Below, one piece after another: positions 52,074 to 60,053 of a DNA stretch of 64,000 nucleotides; the stretch's first letter is position 1, and each line of letters opens with the position of its first letter. This stretch comes from JAATFS01 sp037145635. GTDB taxonomy: Bacteria > Pseudomonadota > Gammaproteobacteria > Xanthomonadales > Xanthomonadaceae. The stretch covers positions 516,878 to 580,877 of the forward strand of contig JBBCXB010000002.1 of NCBI GenBank assembly GCA_037145635.1, read 5' to 3'. Made by a program: the position numbers and the translations under genes. Under the pieces are notes generated by a model. It was not told where the DNA came from. It searched no databases and saw only the letters and a program-made list of their open reading frames with translations.

Positions 52074-53429
52074 TTAACCGCGCGCCAGACCGCCGCGCGA
52101 CCCACCCTTGAGGTTGGCCTTCTTCAGCAGGCTCTCATACTGGTGGGACATCAGGTGCGCCTGGATCTGGGCGATGAAGTCCATCACCACGACCACGGCG
52201 ATCAGCAGCGAGGTGCCGCCGAAGTGGAACGAGGTCCCGAGCTGCGTGCGCATGATCTCCGGCAGCAGGCAGACGATCACCAGGTACAGCGAGCCGGCCG
52301 CGGTCAGTCGGGTCAGCACGCCGTCGACGTAGTCAGCGGTGGCCTTGCCGGGACGGATACCGGGGATCAGCGCGCCCGACTTCTTGAGGTTGTCGGCGGT
52401 TTCCTGCGAGTTGAACACCAGCGCGGTGTAGAAGAACGCGAAGCCGATGATCAGCGCCGCGAACACCAGCATGTGCACCGGCTCGCCCGGGCCCAGCGCG
52501 TTGGCGATCTTCTGCAGCCAGGTGGCCGAGGTCGCCTGGCCGGACCACATCGACAGCGTGGCCGGGAACGCCAGGATGCTCGACGCGAAGATCGGCGGGA
52601 TCACGCCGGCCATGTTGAGCTTGAGCGGCAGGAACGAGGTCTGGTTCATGTACGCGTTGCGACCGCCCTGGCGGCGCGCGTAGTTCACCGTGATGCGACG
52701 CTGGCCGCGCTCGACGAACACCACGAACAGGGTGAAGGCCAGGATCGTCAACACGATCAGCAGCAGCGAGATGAAGCTCATGTTGCCGTCGCGGTAGGCC
52801 TCGACGGTCTGGATCGACGCGGCCGGCAGGCCGGCCACGATGCCCGCGAAGATGATCAGCGAGACGCCGTTGCCAATGCCGCGCTCGGTGACCTGCTCGC
52901 CGACCCACATCAGGAAGATGGTGCCGGCGGTCAGCGCGATCACCGCGGTGAGCACGAAGCCCATGCCCGGGGCGTACACCACCGGTGCGCCGCCCGGTGC
53001 CGTCTGGTTCTGCAGTGCGAGCGCGATGCTGCCGCCCTGCACCACCGCCAGCAGCACCGCGCCGATGCGCGAATACTGGGTGATCTTGCGCCGGCCCGAC
53101 TCGCCTTCCTTCTGCATCGCCTTGAGCGTCGGGAAGATGTGCGTGGCCAGCTGGATCACGATCGATGCCGAGATGTACGGCATCACGTTCAGCGCGAAAA
53201 TGCTGAAACGGTGCAGGGCGCCGCCCGAGAACATGTTGAACATGTCCACGATGCCGCCGCCCTGCGCCTGCATCAACGAAAGCATGGCATCGGGGTTGAC
53301 GCCCGGAACCGGCACGTAGCAGCCGATCCGGTAGACGATCAATGCCCCGAGGACGAACAGCAGCCGCTGGCGAAGTTCAGTGAACTTGCCGAGCCCGCCG
53401 CCGAGGTTTCCGATGCCAGCCTGCGCCAT
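52074..53429 (-). CDS. secY: Protein translocase subunit SecY
   Basis: This channel protein of the SecYEG translocon has 451 residues and ten membrane helices. It has the plug and gate region sequence PYISASIVIQL near 82 and the conserved GIGNGVSLIIFAGIVAGLP near 175. The start follows the rplO stop by 7 bases. It ends the spc segment. Confidence 0.98.
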   Translation of the reverse strand: MAQAGIGNLGGGLGKFTELRQRLLFVLGALIVYRIGCYVPVPGVNPDAMLSLMQAQGGGIVDMFNMFSGGALHRFSIFALNVMPYISASIVIQLATHIFPTLKAMQKEGESGRRKITQYSRIGAVLLAVVQGGSIALALQNQTAPGGAPVVYAPGMGFVLTAVIALTAGTIFLMWVGEQVTERGIGNGVSLIIFAGIVAGLPAASIQTVEAYRDGNMSFISLLLIVLTILAFTLFVVFVERGQRRITVNYARRQGGRNAYMNQTSFLPLKLNMAGVIPPIFASSILAFPATLSMWSGQATSATWLQKIANALGPGEPVHMLVFAALIIGFAFFYTALVFNSQETADNLKKSGALIPGIRPGKATADYVDGVLTRLTAAGSLYLVIVCLLPEIMRTQLGTSFHFGGTSLLIAVVVVMDFIAQIQAHLMSHQYESLLKKANLKGGSRGGLARG

Positions 53430-53436
53430 CTGCCTG

Positions 53437-53880
53437 TTACTCCTCTACGCTGCCGCCGGCAGCCTCGATGGCCGCCTTGGCGCCCGCCGTTGCCGCCACA
53501 CCCTTCAGCACGAACTTCTTGGTCAGCTCGCCCTTCATGACGATCTTCGCCTTCTTGGCGGTGCTCGGGACCAGCTTGGCCGCGCGCAGTGCCGCGAAGT
53601 CGATCTCGCCGGCTTCCAGCTTTTCGAGCTGGTAGGACAGCACTTCCGCGGTGTCCTTGGCGATCTTGGAACGGAAGCCGATCTTCGGCAGACGGCGCTG
53701 CATCGGGGTCTGGCCGCCTTCGAAGCCGGCCTTGATCTTGCCGCCACCCTTGCGGGCGAACGAACCCTTGTGACCGCGACCGGCGGTCTTGCCCAGGCCG
53801 GAGCCGATGCCGCGGCCGACGCGGGTGCGCTCGGTGCGGGCGCCCACGGCGGGCTTGAGGTCATTGAGACGCAAAGTCAT
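53437..53880 (-). CDS. rplO: 50S ribosomal protein L15
   Basis: This 147-residue protein has the long Gly-rich N-terminal extension of L15 (GRGIGSGLGKTAGRGHKGSFAR). The body includes GFEGGQTPMQRRLPK. It overlaps no gene and sits 6 bases after rpmD and 7 before secY. Confidence 0.98.
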   Translation of the reverse strand: MTLRLNDLKPAVGARTERTRVGRGIGSGLGKTAGRGHKGSFARKGGGKIKAGFEGGQTPMQRRLPKIGFRSKIAKDTAEVLSYQLEKLEAGEIDFAALRAAKLVPSTAKKAKIVMKGELTKKFVLKGVAATAGAKAAIEAAGGSVEE

Positions 53881-53886
53881 GATCGA

Positions 53887-54078
53887 TTACTCCTCAACCT
53901 GGACGAGGTAGTGGACCTTGTTGATCAGGCCGCGAACCTGCGGGCTGTCCTTCAGTTCACGCACATCGTTGAGCTTGTTCAGGCCCAGGGCACGCACCGA
54001 CAGGCGGTGACGCGACTGGGTTCCACGCAGGCCGCGCACCAGGCGCACCTTGACGGTCTTGCCGGATTCGTTAGCCAT
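53887..54078 (-). CDS. rpmD: 50S ribosomal protein L30
   Basis: This 63-residue protein has the short L30 form. VKVRLVRGLRGTQSRHRLSVRALGL is reduced from the standard fold, and LINKVHYLVQVEE closes it. Its ATG lies inside the end of rpsE (8-base overlap) with GGAGG upstream, implying coupled translation. Confidence 0.97.
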   Translation of the reverse strand: MANESGKTVKVRLVRGLRGTQSRHRLSVRALGLNKLNDVRELKDSPQVRGLINKVHYLVQVEE

Positions 54079-54616
54079 GGTTGAGATCCTCCACCTTCTT
54101 GCCGCGCTTGGCCGCGATGCGAGCCGGGGACTGCATGTCCTCCAGGCCCTTCAGCGTGGCGCGCACCAGGTTGATCGGGTTACGCGAACCCACGGCCTTG
54201 GCCAGCACGTTCTTGACGCCGACCGCCTCGAGCACGGCACGCATGGCGCCGCCGGCGATCACGCCGGTACCTTCGGAAGCCGGCTGCATGAACACGCGGG
54301 CCGCGCCGTGGCCGGCCTTGACCGGGTGCCACAGGGTGCCGTTGTTCAGGTCGACGTTGAGCATGCCCTTGCGCGCATACTCCATCGACTTCTGGATCGC
54401 GACCGGCACTTCGCGCGCCTTGCCGTAGCCGAAGCCGATCTTGCCGTTGCCGTCGCCGACCACGGTCAGCGCGGTGAAGGTGAACTGACGACCGCCCTTG
54501 ACGGTCTTGCTGACGCGGTTGACCGCGACCAGCTTCTCGATCATGCCGTCGTCGACTTTCTCTTCGCGGTTGCGGTCGCGATCACGACCCCGCGGTGCAC
54601 GCTGTTCTTCTGCCAT
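54071..54616 (-). CDS. rpsE: 30S ribosomal protein S5
   Basis: This protein, involved in translational accuracy, has 181 residues. The S5 double-stranded-RNA-binding fold is at about 24-90 (LVAVNRVSKTVKGGRQFTFTALTVVGDG). The Arg/Asp/Glu-rich N-terminal extension (RAPRGRDRDRNREEK) is longer than in E. coli. A 158-base spacer with a hairpin separates it from rplR. Confidence 0.97.
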   Translation of the reverse strand: MAEEQRAPRGRDRDRNREEKVDDGMIEKLVAVNRVSKTVKGGRQFTFTALTVVGDGNGKIGFGYGKAREVPVAIQKSMEYARKGMLNVDLNNGTLWHPVKAGHGAARVFMQPASEGTGVIAGGAMRAVLEAVGVKNVLAKAVGSRNPINLVRATLKGLEDMQSPARIAAKRGKKVEDLNHG

Positions 54617-54740
54617 GTTGATTCCTTGATTGGACGGATATGTACGGCTCGGGGCCGCTTATGGTTGTGGGATGCCGCGGTGTTCCCGTTGCCATTGCAG
54701 AAGAATGGGACGGTCCGGCGCAGCCCGCGCCGGCAGGAAA

Positions 54741-54765
54741 CGGATGCGGCCTCGGGCCGCATCCG
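54741..54765 (-). terminator. Intercistronic hairpin between rplR and rpsE
   Basis: CGGATGCGGC and GCCGCATCCG form a perfect 10-bp stem with a 5-base loop, starting 9 bases after the rplR stop. There is no U tract and rpsE continues downstream. The spacer is unusually long for this operon. Confidence 0.5.
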
Positions 54766-54774
54766 CAGGAGTAC

Positions 54775-55134
54775 TCAGAACTGCAGGCCGCCCTCGCGGG
54801 CCGCGTCGGCCAGCGCCTTGATGCGGCCGTGGTAGCGATAGCCCGAGCGATCGAAGGCGATCTTCTCGATGCCCGCAGCCTTGGCGCGCTCGGCGATCAG
54901 CTTGCCGACCTTGGTGGCCGCGTCGCTGTTCTTGCCGTTCTTCAGGCCTTCCTTGACGTCGGCCTGCAGGGTGTTGGCGGCAGCGATGACCTTGGAGCCG
55001 TCGGCGGTGAAGAGCTGCGCGTAGAGATGCTGGCCGGTGCGCAGCACCGAAAGGCGCGGCACGCCCAGCTCACGGATGTGAGCGCGGGTCGACTTGGCGC
55101 GACGCAGACGGGCGATGTTCTTGTTGATGCTCAT
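54775..55134 (-). CDS. rplR: 50S ribosomal protein L18
   Basis: This 5S-rRNA-binding protein has 119 residues. The start MSINKNIARLRRAKSTRAHIRELG at 55134 follows AGGAA and fits the family. The core has YAQLFTADGSKVIAAANT and the tail IAFDRSGYRYHGRIKALADAAREGGLQF. It lies between rplF and rpsE. Confidence 0.97.
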   Translation of the reverse strand: MSINKNIARLRRAKSTRAHIRELGVPRLSVLRTGQHLYAQLFTADGSKVIAAANTLQADVKEGLKNGKNSDAATKVGKLIAERAKAAGIEKIAFDRSGYRYHGRIKALADAAREGGLQF

Positions 55135-55177
55135 GGTTGAATTCCTGTGAAAGCTGAAGGAAACAGGCTTCGGCATA

Positions 55178-55209
55178 GAGGAGCCCGGCCCCGCGGGGCC
55201 AGGCTCCTC
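55178..55209 (-). terminator. 15-bp hairpin between rplF and rplR
   Basis: GAGGAGCCCGGCCCC pairs with GGGGCCAGGCTCCTC (14 pairs, one mismatch) around a 2-base loop, beginning 15 bases after the rplF stop. This is a very stable structure inside an essential operon. No U run follows it on the minus strand. Confidence 0.6.
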
Positions 55210-55224
55210 GCAAAGGGGCCTGCG

Positions 55225-55752
55225 TTACGCCTTCTTGGCTTCCTTGCGAATGATGACTTCACCGGCGTACTTCACACCCTTGCCCTTGTAGGGCTCCGGC
55301 GGACGGAAACCGCGGATCTTGGCGGCGACTTCGCCGACGCGCTGCTTGTCCGCGCCCTGGACCAGGATCTCGGTCTGGGTCGGGGTCGACAGCGTGATGC
55401 CTTCCGGCGCGACGAACACCAGCGGGTGCGAGAAACCGAGCGACAGGCTCAGGTCCTTGCCCTGCATCGCGGCGCGGTAACCCACGCCGACCAGCTCGAG
55501 CTTGCGCTCGAAGCCTTCGGAAACGCCCTTGACCATATTGGCCAGGATCGCGCGGACGGTGCCGGTGATCGCGATCTGCGACGGGTCGTTGGCCGACAGC
55601 GTGGCGACGTCGGCGTCGACGGCGATTTCCACGCCCACCGGCTTCGCCAGCGACAGCGTGCCCTTCGGGCCCTTGACGCTGACCAGCTCAGGCTGGACGT
55701 TCAGTTCGACACCCTTGGGCAGGGACACCGGCTTCTTGGCTACACGGGACAT
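55225..55752 (-). CDS. rplF: 50S ribosomal protein L6
   Basis: This protein near the factor-binding site has 175 residues in two repeated domains. The family closing block TQTEILVQGADKQRVGEVAAKIRGFRPPEPYKGKGVKY is complete. GGAAGGAGC precedes the ATG. It follows rpsH by 15 bases. Confidence 0.98.
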   Translation of the reverse strand: MSRVAKKPVSLPKGVELNVQPELVSVKGPKGTLSLAKPVGVEIAVDADVATLSANDPSQIAITGTVRAILANMVKGVSEGFERKLELVGVGYRAAMQGKDLSLSLGFSHPLVFVAPEGITLSTPTQTEILVQGADKQRVGEVAAKIRGFRPPEPYKGKGVKYAGEVIIRKEAKKA

Positions 55753-55767
55753 GTTCTGCTCCTTCCC

Positions 55768-56166
55768 TTAGGCCACGAAGCACAGGATTTCACCACCAAC
55801 GCCGGCCTGACGGGCCTGCGCATCGGTCATGATGCCCTTCGACGTGGAGATGATGGCGACGCCCAGGCCACCGAGGACCTTGGGCAGCTCGGACTTGCCG
55901 CGGTACTGACGCAGACCCGAGCGCGAGACACGCTTCAGGGACTCGATGACCGGGCGGCCCTCGAAATACTTCAGCACGATTTCCAGCTCGGACTTGTTGT
56001 TCTCGCCCGGGGTAACGCGCAGGTCGGCGATGTAGCCCTCGTCCTTCAGGACCTGGGCGATGGCCACCTTGATCTTGGAGGACGGCAGCTTCACCGTCGG
56101 CTTGCCAACCGCTGCCGCATTCTTGATGCGGACCAGCAGGTCGGCGATGGGATCAGTCATGCTCAT
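55768..56166 (-). CDS. rpsH: 30S ribosomal protein S8
   Basis: This 16S-binding protein has 132 residues. The start MSMTDPIADLLVRIKNA at 56166 is kept because AAGG spacing suits it; the ATG two codons later is possible. The ending is VGGEILCFVA. In E. coli S8 represses the spc operon translationally. The 236-base spacer upstream contains two hairpins. Confidence 0.97.
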   Translation of the reverse strand: MSMTDPIADLLVRIKNAAAVGKPTVKLPSSKIKVAIAQVLKDEGYIADLRVTPGENNKSELEIVLKYFEGRPVIESLKRVSRSGLRQYRGKSELPKVLGGLGVAIISTSKGIMTDAQARQAGVGGEILCFVA

Positions 56167-56297
56167 ATGAGTACCTTTGAGTGCACCGATATCCGCTTTC
56201 GCGAAAATCTTGTGTTGTCCTGGGAACGGGCCAGGCCCCTGTCATCGCCCGCCCGGACGCATCCGGGCAAAGTGAGACGCGGGAGTATACGACAAAA

Positions 56298-56319
56298 GAG
56301 CCCGACTTGCGTCGGACTC
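56298..56319 (-). terminator. Terminator-like hairpin between rpsN and rpsH
   Basis: On the minus strand a 9-bp stem (GAGTCCGAC/GTCGGGCTC, one G-U) closes a GCAA tetraloop and is followed at once by TTTT. It has the form of an intrinsic terminator but lies within the ribosomal operon. It could act as an attenuator. Confidence 0.6.
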
Positions 56320-56358
56320 CTTCGTTGGCTGCGGAAATACCTTAACAGGCAGTTCCGC

Positions 56359-56384
56359 GGGTCCCCGCCGCAGGGCGGGCACCC
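56359..56384 (-). terminator. GC hairpin just after rpsN
   Basis: An 11-position stem (GGGTCCCCGCC with GGCGGGCACCC, one mismatch) and a 4-base loop begin 18 bases past the rpsN stop. There is no U tract. Confidence 0.45.
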
Positions 56385-56402
56385 GTACCGGGGACGAATC
56401 CC

Positions 56403-56708
56403 TTACCAGCTGGCCTTGCGCAGGCCCGGCACGTCGCCACGCATGGTGGCTTCGCGCAGCTTGTTGCGGCCGAGGCCGAACTTGCGATAGACGCCACGCG
56501 GGCGGCCGGACAGCTCGCAGCGGTTGCGCTGGCGGCTCGGCGACGAGTCGCGCGGCAGCTTCTGCAGCTTGGTGGCCGCGTCGATCTTCTCTTCGTAGGA
56601 CGAATCCTGGCCGGAGATGATCTTCTTCAGGGCCTCGCGCTTGTCGGCGAACTTCTTGGCCAGCTTTTCCCGCTTGATGTCGCGGTTGACCATGGAGGTC
56701 TTTGCCAT
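56403..56708 (-). CDS. rpsN: 30S ribosomal protein S14, zinc-independent form
   Basis: This small-subunit head protein has 101 residues, the long form without the CxxC zinc motif (only one Cys). Typical sequence is RNRCELSGRPRGVYRKFGLGRNKLREA. It is preceded by a 90-base spacer with heptamer repeats. Confidence 0.97.
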   Translation of the reverse strand: MAKTSMVNRDIKREKLAKKFADKREALKKIISGQDSSYEEKIDAATKLQKLPRDSSPSRQRNRCELSGRPRGVYRKFGLGRNKLREATMRGDVPGLRKASW

Positions 56709-56722
56709 TCTTAAATCCTCGA

Positions 56723-56750
56723 GATTCGGGATTCGGGAATGGGGATCAGG
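56723..56750. repeat. Heptamer repeats between rplE and rpsN
   Basis: GATTCGG occurs twice in tandem, followed by GAATGGG and GATCAGG, four 7-base units in register. GGGGATC in this run is complemented by GATCCCC at 56781-56787, so the spacer can fold. The arrangement resembles a small interspersed intergenic element. Confidence 0.65.
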
Positions 56751-56798
56751 GGCAGCGGACTCTCACGAACCCGCCTTTCCGATCCCCGCTCCCTGCTC

Positions 56799-57341
56799 TC
56801 AATTGCGGAACGGGAACTTGAACGCCTCGAGCAGCGCCTTTGCTTCGGCGTCGGTCTTGGCAGTGGTGGTGATGGCGATATCCATGCCGCGGATCGCGTC
56901 GACGGCGTCGAAGTCGATTTCCGGGAAGATGATCTGTTCCTTCACACCCATGTTGAAGTTGCCGCGACCGTCGAAGGAACGGCCGGAGACACCGCGGAAG
57001 TCGCGCACGCGCGGCAGCGAGATGTTGATCAGGCGATCCAGGAACTCGTACATCTTGGCGCGACGCAGGGTGGTCTTGCAGCCGATCGGCCAACCATCGC
57101 GGATCTTGAACGAAGCAACCGACACGCGCGACTTGGTGACCACCGGCTTCTGGCCGGAGACCTTGGCCATGTCGGCGACGGCGTTTTCCAGGATCTTCTT
57201 GTTGGTGGCAGCCTCGCCCACGCCCATGTTCAGCGTGACCTTGACCAGCTTCGGCACTTCCATCGGATTGGTGTAGCCGAACTTCTTCATCAGAGCCGGC
57301 ACCACTTCTTCCTGGTAAATCTTTTCGAGACGAGAACTCAT
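56799..57341 (-). CDS. rplE: 50S ribosomal protein L5
   Basis: This central-protuberance protein binds 5S rRNA. It has 180 residues. VKVTLNMGVGEAATNKK is near 30-47 and EQIIFPEIDFDAVDAIRGMDI near 135-155. It follows rplX by 11 bases. The spacer after it is 90 bases. Confidence 0.98.
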   Translation of the reverse strand: MSSRLEKIYQEEVVPALMKKFGYTNPMEVPKLVKVTLNMGVGEAATNKKILENAVADMAKVSGQKPVVTKSRVSVASFKIRDGWPIGCKTTLRRAKMYEFLDRLINISLPRVRDFRGVSGRSFDGRGNFNMGVKEQIIFPEIDFDAVDAIRGMDIAITTTAKTDAEAKALLEAFKFPFRN

Positions 57342-57352
57342 GACCTCATTCC

Positions 57353-57670
57353 TCAGGCGTCAAGCGCCTCACCGCTGGAGCGGAACACACGCAGTTTGCG
57401 TCCATCCTCCAGCACCTTGAAGCCAACGCGCTCGCCCTTGCCCGTTGCCGGGTTCACGATGTTCACGTTGGAGATATGGATCGAACTCTCACGCTCGACC
57501 ACGCCGCCGGCAACGCCTGCCTGCGGGTTCGGCTTGGTGTGCCGCTTGACGATGTTCACGTTCGAGACGATCACACGATCGCCATCGACGCGGACGACTT
57601 CGCCCTGCTTGCCCTTGTCCTTGCCGGTGTTGACGACGACCTGGTCGCCCTTCTTGATACGGTTAGCCAT
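57353..57670 (-). CDS. rplX: 50S ribosomal protein L24
   Basis: This assembly-initiator protein has 105 residues with the KOW motif near the start (IKKGDQVVVNTGKDKGKQGEV). It ends KLRVFRSSGEALDA. It is located between rplN and rplE. Confidence 0.98.
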   Translation of the reverse strand: MANRIKKGDQVVVNTGKDKGKQGEVVRVDGDRVIVSNVNIVKRHTKPNPQAGVAGGVVERESSIHISNVNIVNPATGKGERVGFKVLEDGRKLRVFRSSGEALDA

Positions 57671-57685
57671 GTGTATGTCCTCCGC

Positions 57686-58054
57686 TCACAGCACTTCAGG
57701 AGCGAGCGAGACGATCTTCATGAACTTCTCGGACCGCAGCTCGCGGGTCACAGGCCCGAAGATGCGAGTGCCGATCGGCTCCTGCTTGTTGTTCAACAGC
57801 ACGGCGGCGTTGCCATCGAAGCGGATCAGCGAACCGTCCGGACGGCGCACACCCTTGCGGGTACGCACCACGACGGCGTCGTAGACTTCGCCCTTCTTGA
57901 CCTTGCCGCGCGGAATCGCGTCCTTCACCGTCACCTTGATGATGTCGCCAATGTGCGCGTAGCGGCGCTTGGAGCCGCCCAGCACCTTGATGCACATCAC
58001 TTCCTTGGCACCGGAATTGTCGGCGACGTCGAGGTAGCTCTGCATCTGGATCAT
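57686..58054 (-). CDS. rplN: 50S ribosomal protein L14
   Basis: This interface protein contacting bridge B8 has 122 residues. MIQMQSYLDVADNSGAKEVMCIKVLGG and GTRIFGPVTRELR are the family blocks. It is the first gene of the classical spc segment, here continuous with the S10 segment (14-base gap from rpsQ). Confidence 0.98.
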   Translation of the reverse strand: MIQMQSYLDVADNSGAKEVMCIKVLGGSKRRYAHIGDIIKVTVKDAIPRGKVKKGEVYDAVVVRTRKGVRRPDGSLIRFDGNAAVLLNNKQEPIGTRIFGPVTRELRSEKFMKIVSLAPEVL

Positions 58055-58068
58055 GATTCAGATCTCCC

Positions 58069-58338
58069 TTATTCGACCGCGCGGGTGACGATTTCCACCA
58101 CCCGCCAGTTCTTGGTCTTGGACATCGGCGCAATCTCGGTCACGCGCACGACATCGCCTTCGTTGCAGGCGTTGTCGGCGTCGTGGGCGTGGAGCTTGGT
58201 CGAGCGCTTGATGTACTTGCCGTACAGGGCGTGCTTGACCTGGCGCTCCACCAACACGGTGACCGTCTTGTCCATCTTGTTGCTGACGACACGGCCTTCG
58301 ACCGTGCGCAGCGTCTTGTTTTCGTTGTTGTCGCTCAT
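58069..58338 (-). CDS. rpsQ: 30S ribosomal protein S17
   Basis: This 16S-binding protein has 89 residues from the ATG at 58338, chosen because AAGGA lies 8 bases before it; an in-frame ATG three codons earlier lacks this. The core matches L/VEGRVVSNKMDKTVTVLVERQVKH and SKTKNWRVVEIV. It ends the S10 segment. Confidence 0.97.
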   Translation of the reverse strand: MSDNNENKTLRTVEGRVVSNKMDKTVTVLVERQVKHALYGKYIKRSTKLHAHDADNACNEGDVVRVTEIAPMSKTKNWRVVEIVTRAVE

Positions 58339-58349
58339 CGCGGCCATCC

Positions 58350-58535
58350 TTACTTCGTGCTGCCGATCAGATGCTTGACGCGAGCAATCTCGCGGCGCAC
58401 CCGGCGGGTTTCGTGGGTCTTCGGCAGCTGGCCGGTGACCTGCTGCATACGGAGCGAGAACTGCTCCTTACGCAGGTCGGTCAGGTGGGCCTTGAGTTCG
58501 TCAGCCGACTTCTCGCGGAGTTGTTTGATGTCCAT
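58350..58535 (-). CDS. rpmC: 50S ribosomal protein L29
   Basis: This two-helix protein at the exit tunnel has 61 residues (LREKSADELKAHLTDLRKEQFSLRMQ). It shares one base with the end of rplP and stops just before rpsQ. Confidence 0.97.
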   Translation of the reverse strand: MDIKQLREKSADELKAHLTDLRKEQFSLRMQQVTGQLPKTHETRRVRREIARVKHLIGSTK

Positions 58536-58948
58536 CAGCGCACCGTCCGGGTCACGAAAGTGGTGGTCACCGACAGCTTGGCTGCCGCCAGGCGGAACGC
58601 CTCGCGGGCCACGTCCTCGGTGACGCCCTCGATTTCATAGATCATGCGGCCGGGCTGGATCTGGGCCACCCAGTATTCCACGTTGCCCTTACCCGAGCCC
58701 ATTCGCACTTCGATGGGCTTCTTGGTGATCGGCTTGTCGGGGAACACACGGATCCACATCTTGCCACCGCGCTTGACGTAGCGGCTGATCGAGCGGCGGG
58801 CCGCTTCGATCTGACGCGCGGTCAGCTGACCGTGGGCGGTCGCCTTCAGGCCGTACTCGCCAAAGCTGACGGCATTGCCGCTCCAGGCAAGGCCGTCGTT
58901 ACGACCCTTGTGCATCTTGCGGTACTTGGTTCGCTTGGGTTGCAACAT
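58535..58948 (-). CDS. rplP: 50S ribosomal protein L16
   Basis: This protein, close to the peptidyl-transferase and A-site tRNA region, has 137 residues. MLQPKRTKYRKMHKGRNDG opens it. The conserved RRSISRYVKRGGKMWIRVFPDKP lies near 50-72. It starts 5 bases after rpsC. Confidence 0.98.
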   Translation of the reverse strand: MLQPKRTKYRKMHKGRNDGLAWSGNAVSFGEYGLKATAHGQLTARQIEAARRSISRYVKRGGKMWIRVFPDKPITKKPIEVRMGSGKGNVEYWVAQIQPGRMIYEIEGVTEDVAREAFRLAAAKLSVTTTFVTRTVR

Positions 58949-58953
58949 TGCCG

Positions 58954-59688
58954 TTACCTCGCTTCACGAGCCGGGCGCGACGGACGGTCACCACGGTCGC
59001 CGCGATCATTGCGATCGTTGCGCGGGCTGTCGTCCTGCTTTTCCTGGCCAACCTGGGAGAAATCGAAGACTTCGCCCTTGTAGATCCACACCTTGATGCC
59101 GATGATGCCGTAGGTCGTCTTGGCTTCAGCGAAGCCGTAGTCGATGTCGGCACGCAGCGTGTGCAGCGGCACGCGGCCTTCGCGGTACCACTCCGAACGG
59201 GCGATTTCCGCACCGTTGAGGCGGCCGGCGACGTTGACCTTGATGCCCAGGGCACCGAGACGAATCGCGTTGCCCACCGAACGCTTCATCGCGCGGCGGA
59301 ACATGATGCGGCGCTCGAGCTGCTGCGCGATCGACTCGGCGACCAGCTGCGCATCCAGCTCCGGCTTGCGCACTTCGGTGACGTTGATGTGCGCCGGGAC
59401 GCCCATCATCGCACTGACTTCCTTGCGCAGCTTCTCGATGTCCTCACCGCGCTTGCCGATCACCACGCCCGGGCGGGCGGTGTGGATCGTCACGCGCGCG
59501 GTCTTGGCCGGACGCTCGATCAGGATCTTGCTGATGCCCGCCTGCGCCAGCTTCTTGCGCAGCATTTCACGGACCTTGAGGTCGGCCGCCAGGTAACCAG
59601 CGAACTCGCCCTTGTTGGCGTACCACTTGGAATTCCAGTCCTTGGCAATACCGAGGCGGATTCCAATCGGATGAACTTTATGACCCAT
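58954..59688 (-). CDS. rpsC: 30S ribosomal protein S3
   Basis: This mRNA-entry protein has 244 residues. A KH domain with VVIGKRGEDIEKLR is near 62-75 and the C-terminal S3 fold follows. The tail beyond residue 210 is rich in Asp, Arg and Asn (RNDRNDRGDRGDR), an extension common in this group. Confidence 0.97.
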   Translation of the reverse strand: MGHKVHPIGIRLGIAKDWNSKWYANKGEFAGYLAADLKVREMLRKKLAQAGISKILIERPAKTARVTIHTARPGVVIGKRGEDIEKLRKEVSAMMGVPAHINVTEVRKPELDAQLVAESIAQQLERRIMFRRAMKRSVGNAIRLGALGIKVNVAGRLNGAEIARSEWYREGRVPLHTLRADIDYGFAEAKTTYGIIGIKVWIYKGEVFDFSQVGQEKQDDSPRNDRNDRGDRGDRPSRPAREAR

Positions 59689-59705
59689 CGTCTTTTCCTT
59701 TCCGC

Positions 59706-60041
59706 TTACTTGCCGGCGCCCACAACCACAGTGATGTGGCTGGTGCGCTTGAGGATGCGGGTACCGCGGCCTTTCGCCCGCGCCATGAAACGCTTCAGGG
59801 TGGGACCCTCATCAACCATGATGGTCTTGACCTTAAGCTCGTCTACATCGGCACCCTGATTGTTCTCGGCATTGGCGATCGCCGACTCCACCACCTTCTT
59901 GATCAGGTGGGCAGCCTTCTTGTCCGAGAACTTCAGCAGGTTGACCGCACGCTCGGCGGACAGTCCGCGCACCTGGTCGGCGACCAGGCGGGCCTTCTGC
60001 GGGGAGATGCGCGCAGTGCGCAGGATTGCTTTCGCTTCCAT
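59706..60041 (-). CDS. rplV: 50S ribosomal protein L22
   Basis: This tunnel-lining protein has 111 residues. The ATG at 60041 (MEAKAILRTARISPQKARLVAD) is preferred because GGAGAG stands at proper spacing; the ATG two codons earlier is too close to it. MARAKGRGTRILKRTSHITVVV closes the family core. Confidence 0.97.
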   Translation of the reverse strand: MEAKAILRTARISPQKARLVADQVRGLSAERAVNLLKFSDKKAAHLIKKVVESAIANAENNQGADVDELKVKTIMVDEGPTLKRFMARAKGRGTRILKRTSHITVVVGAGK

Positions 60042-60053
60042 AGTCATCTCTCC

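Noticed and set aside
51800..52105. Possible gene between secY and rpsM
   Set aside because: The frame has no ribosome site, overlaps the hairpin and promoter motifs, and is not rpmJ or any family I recognise.
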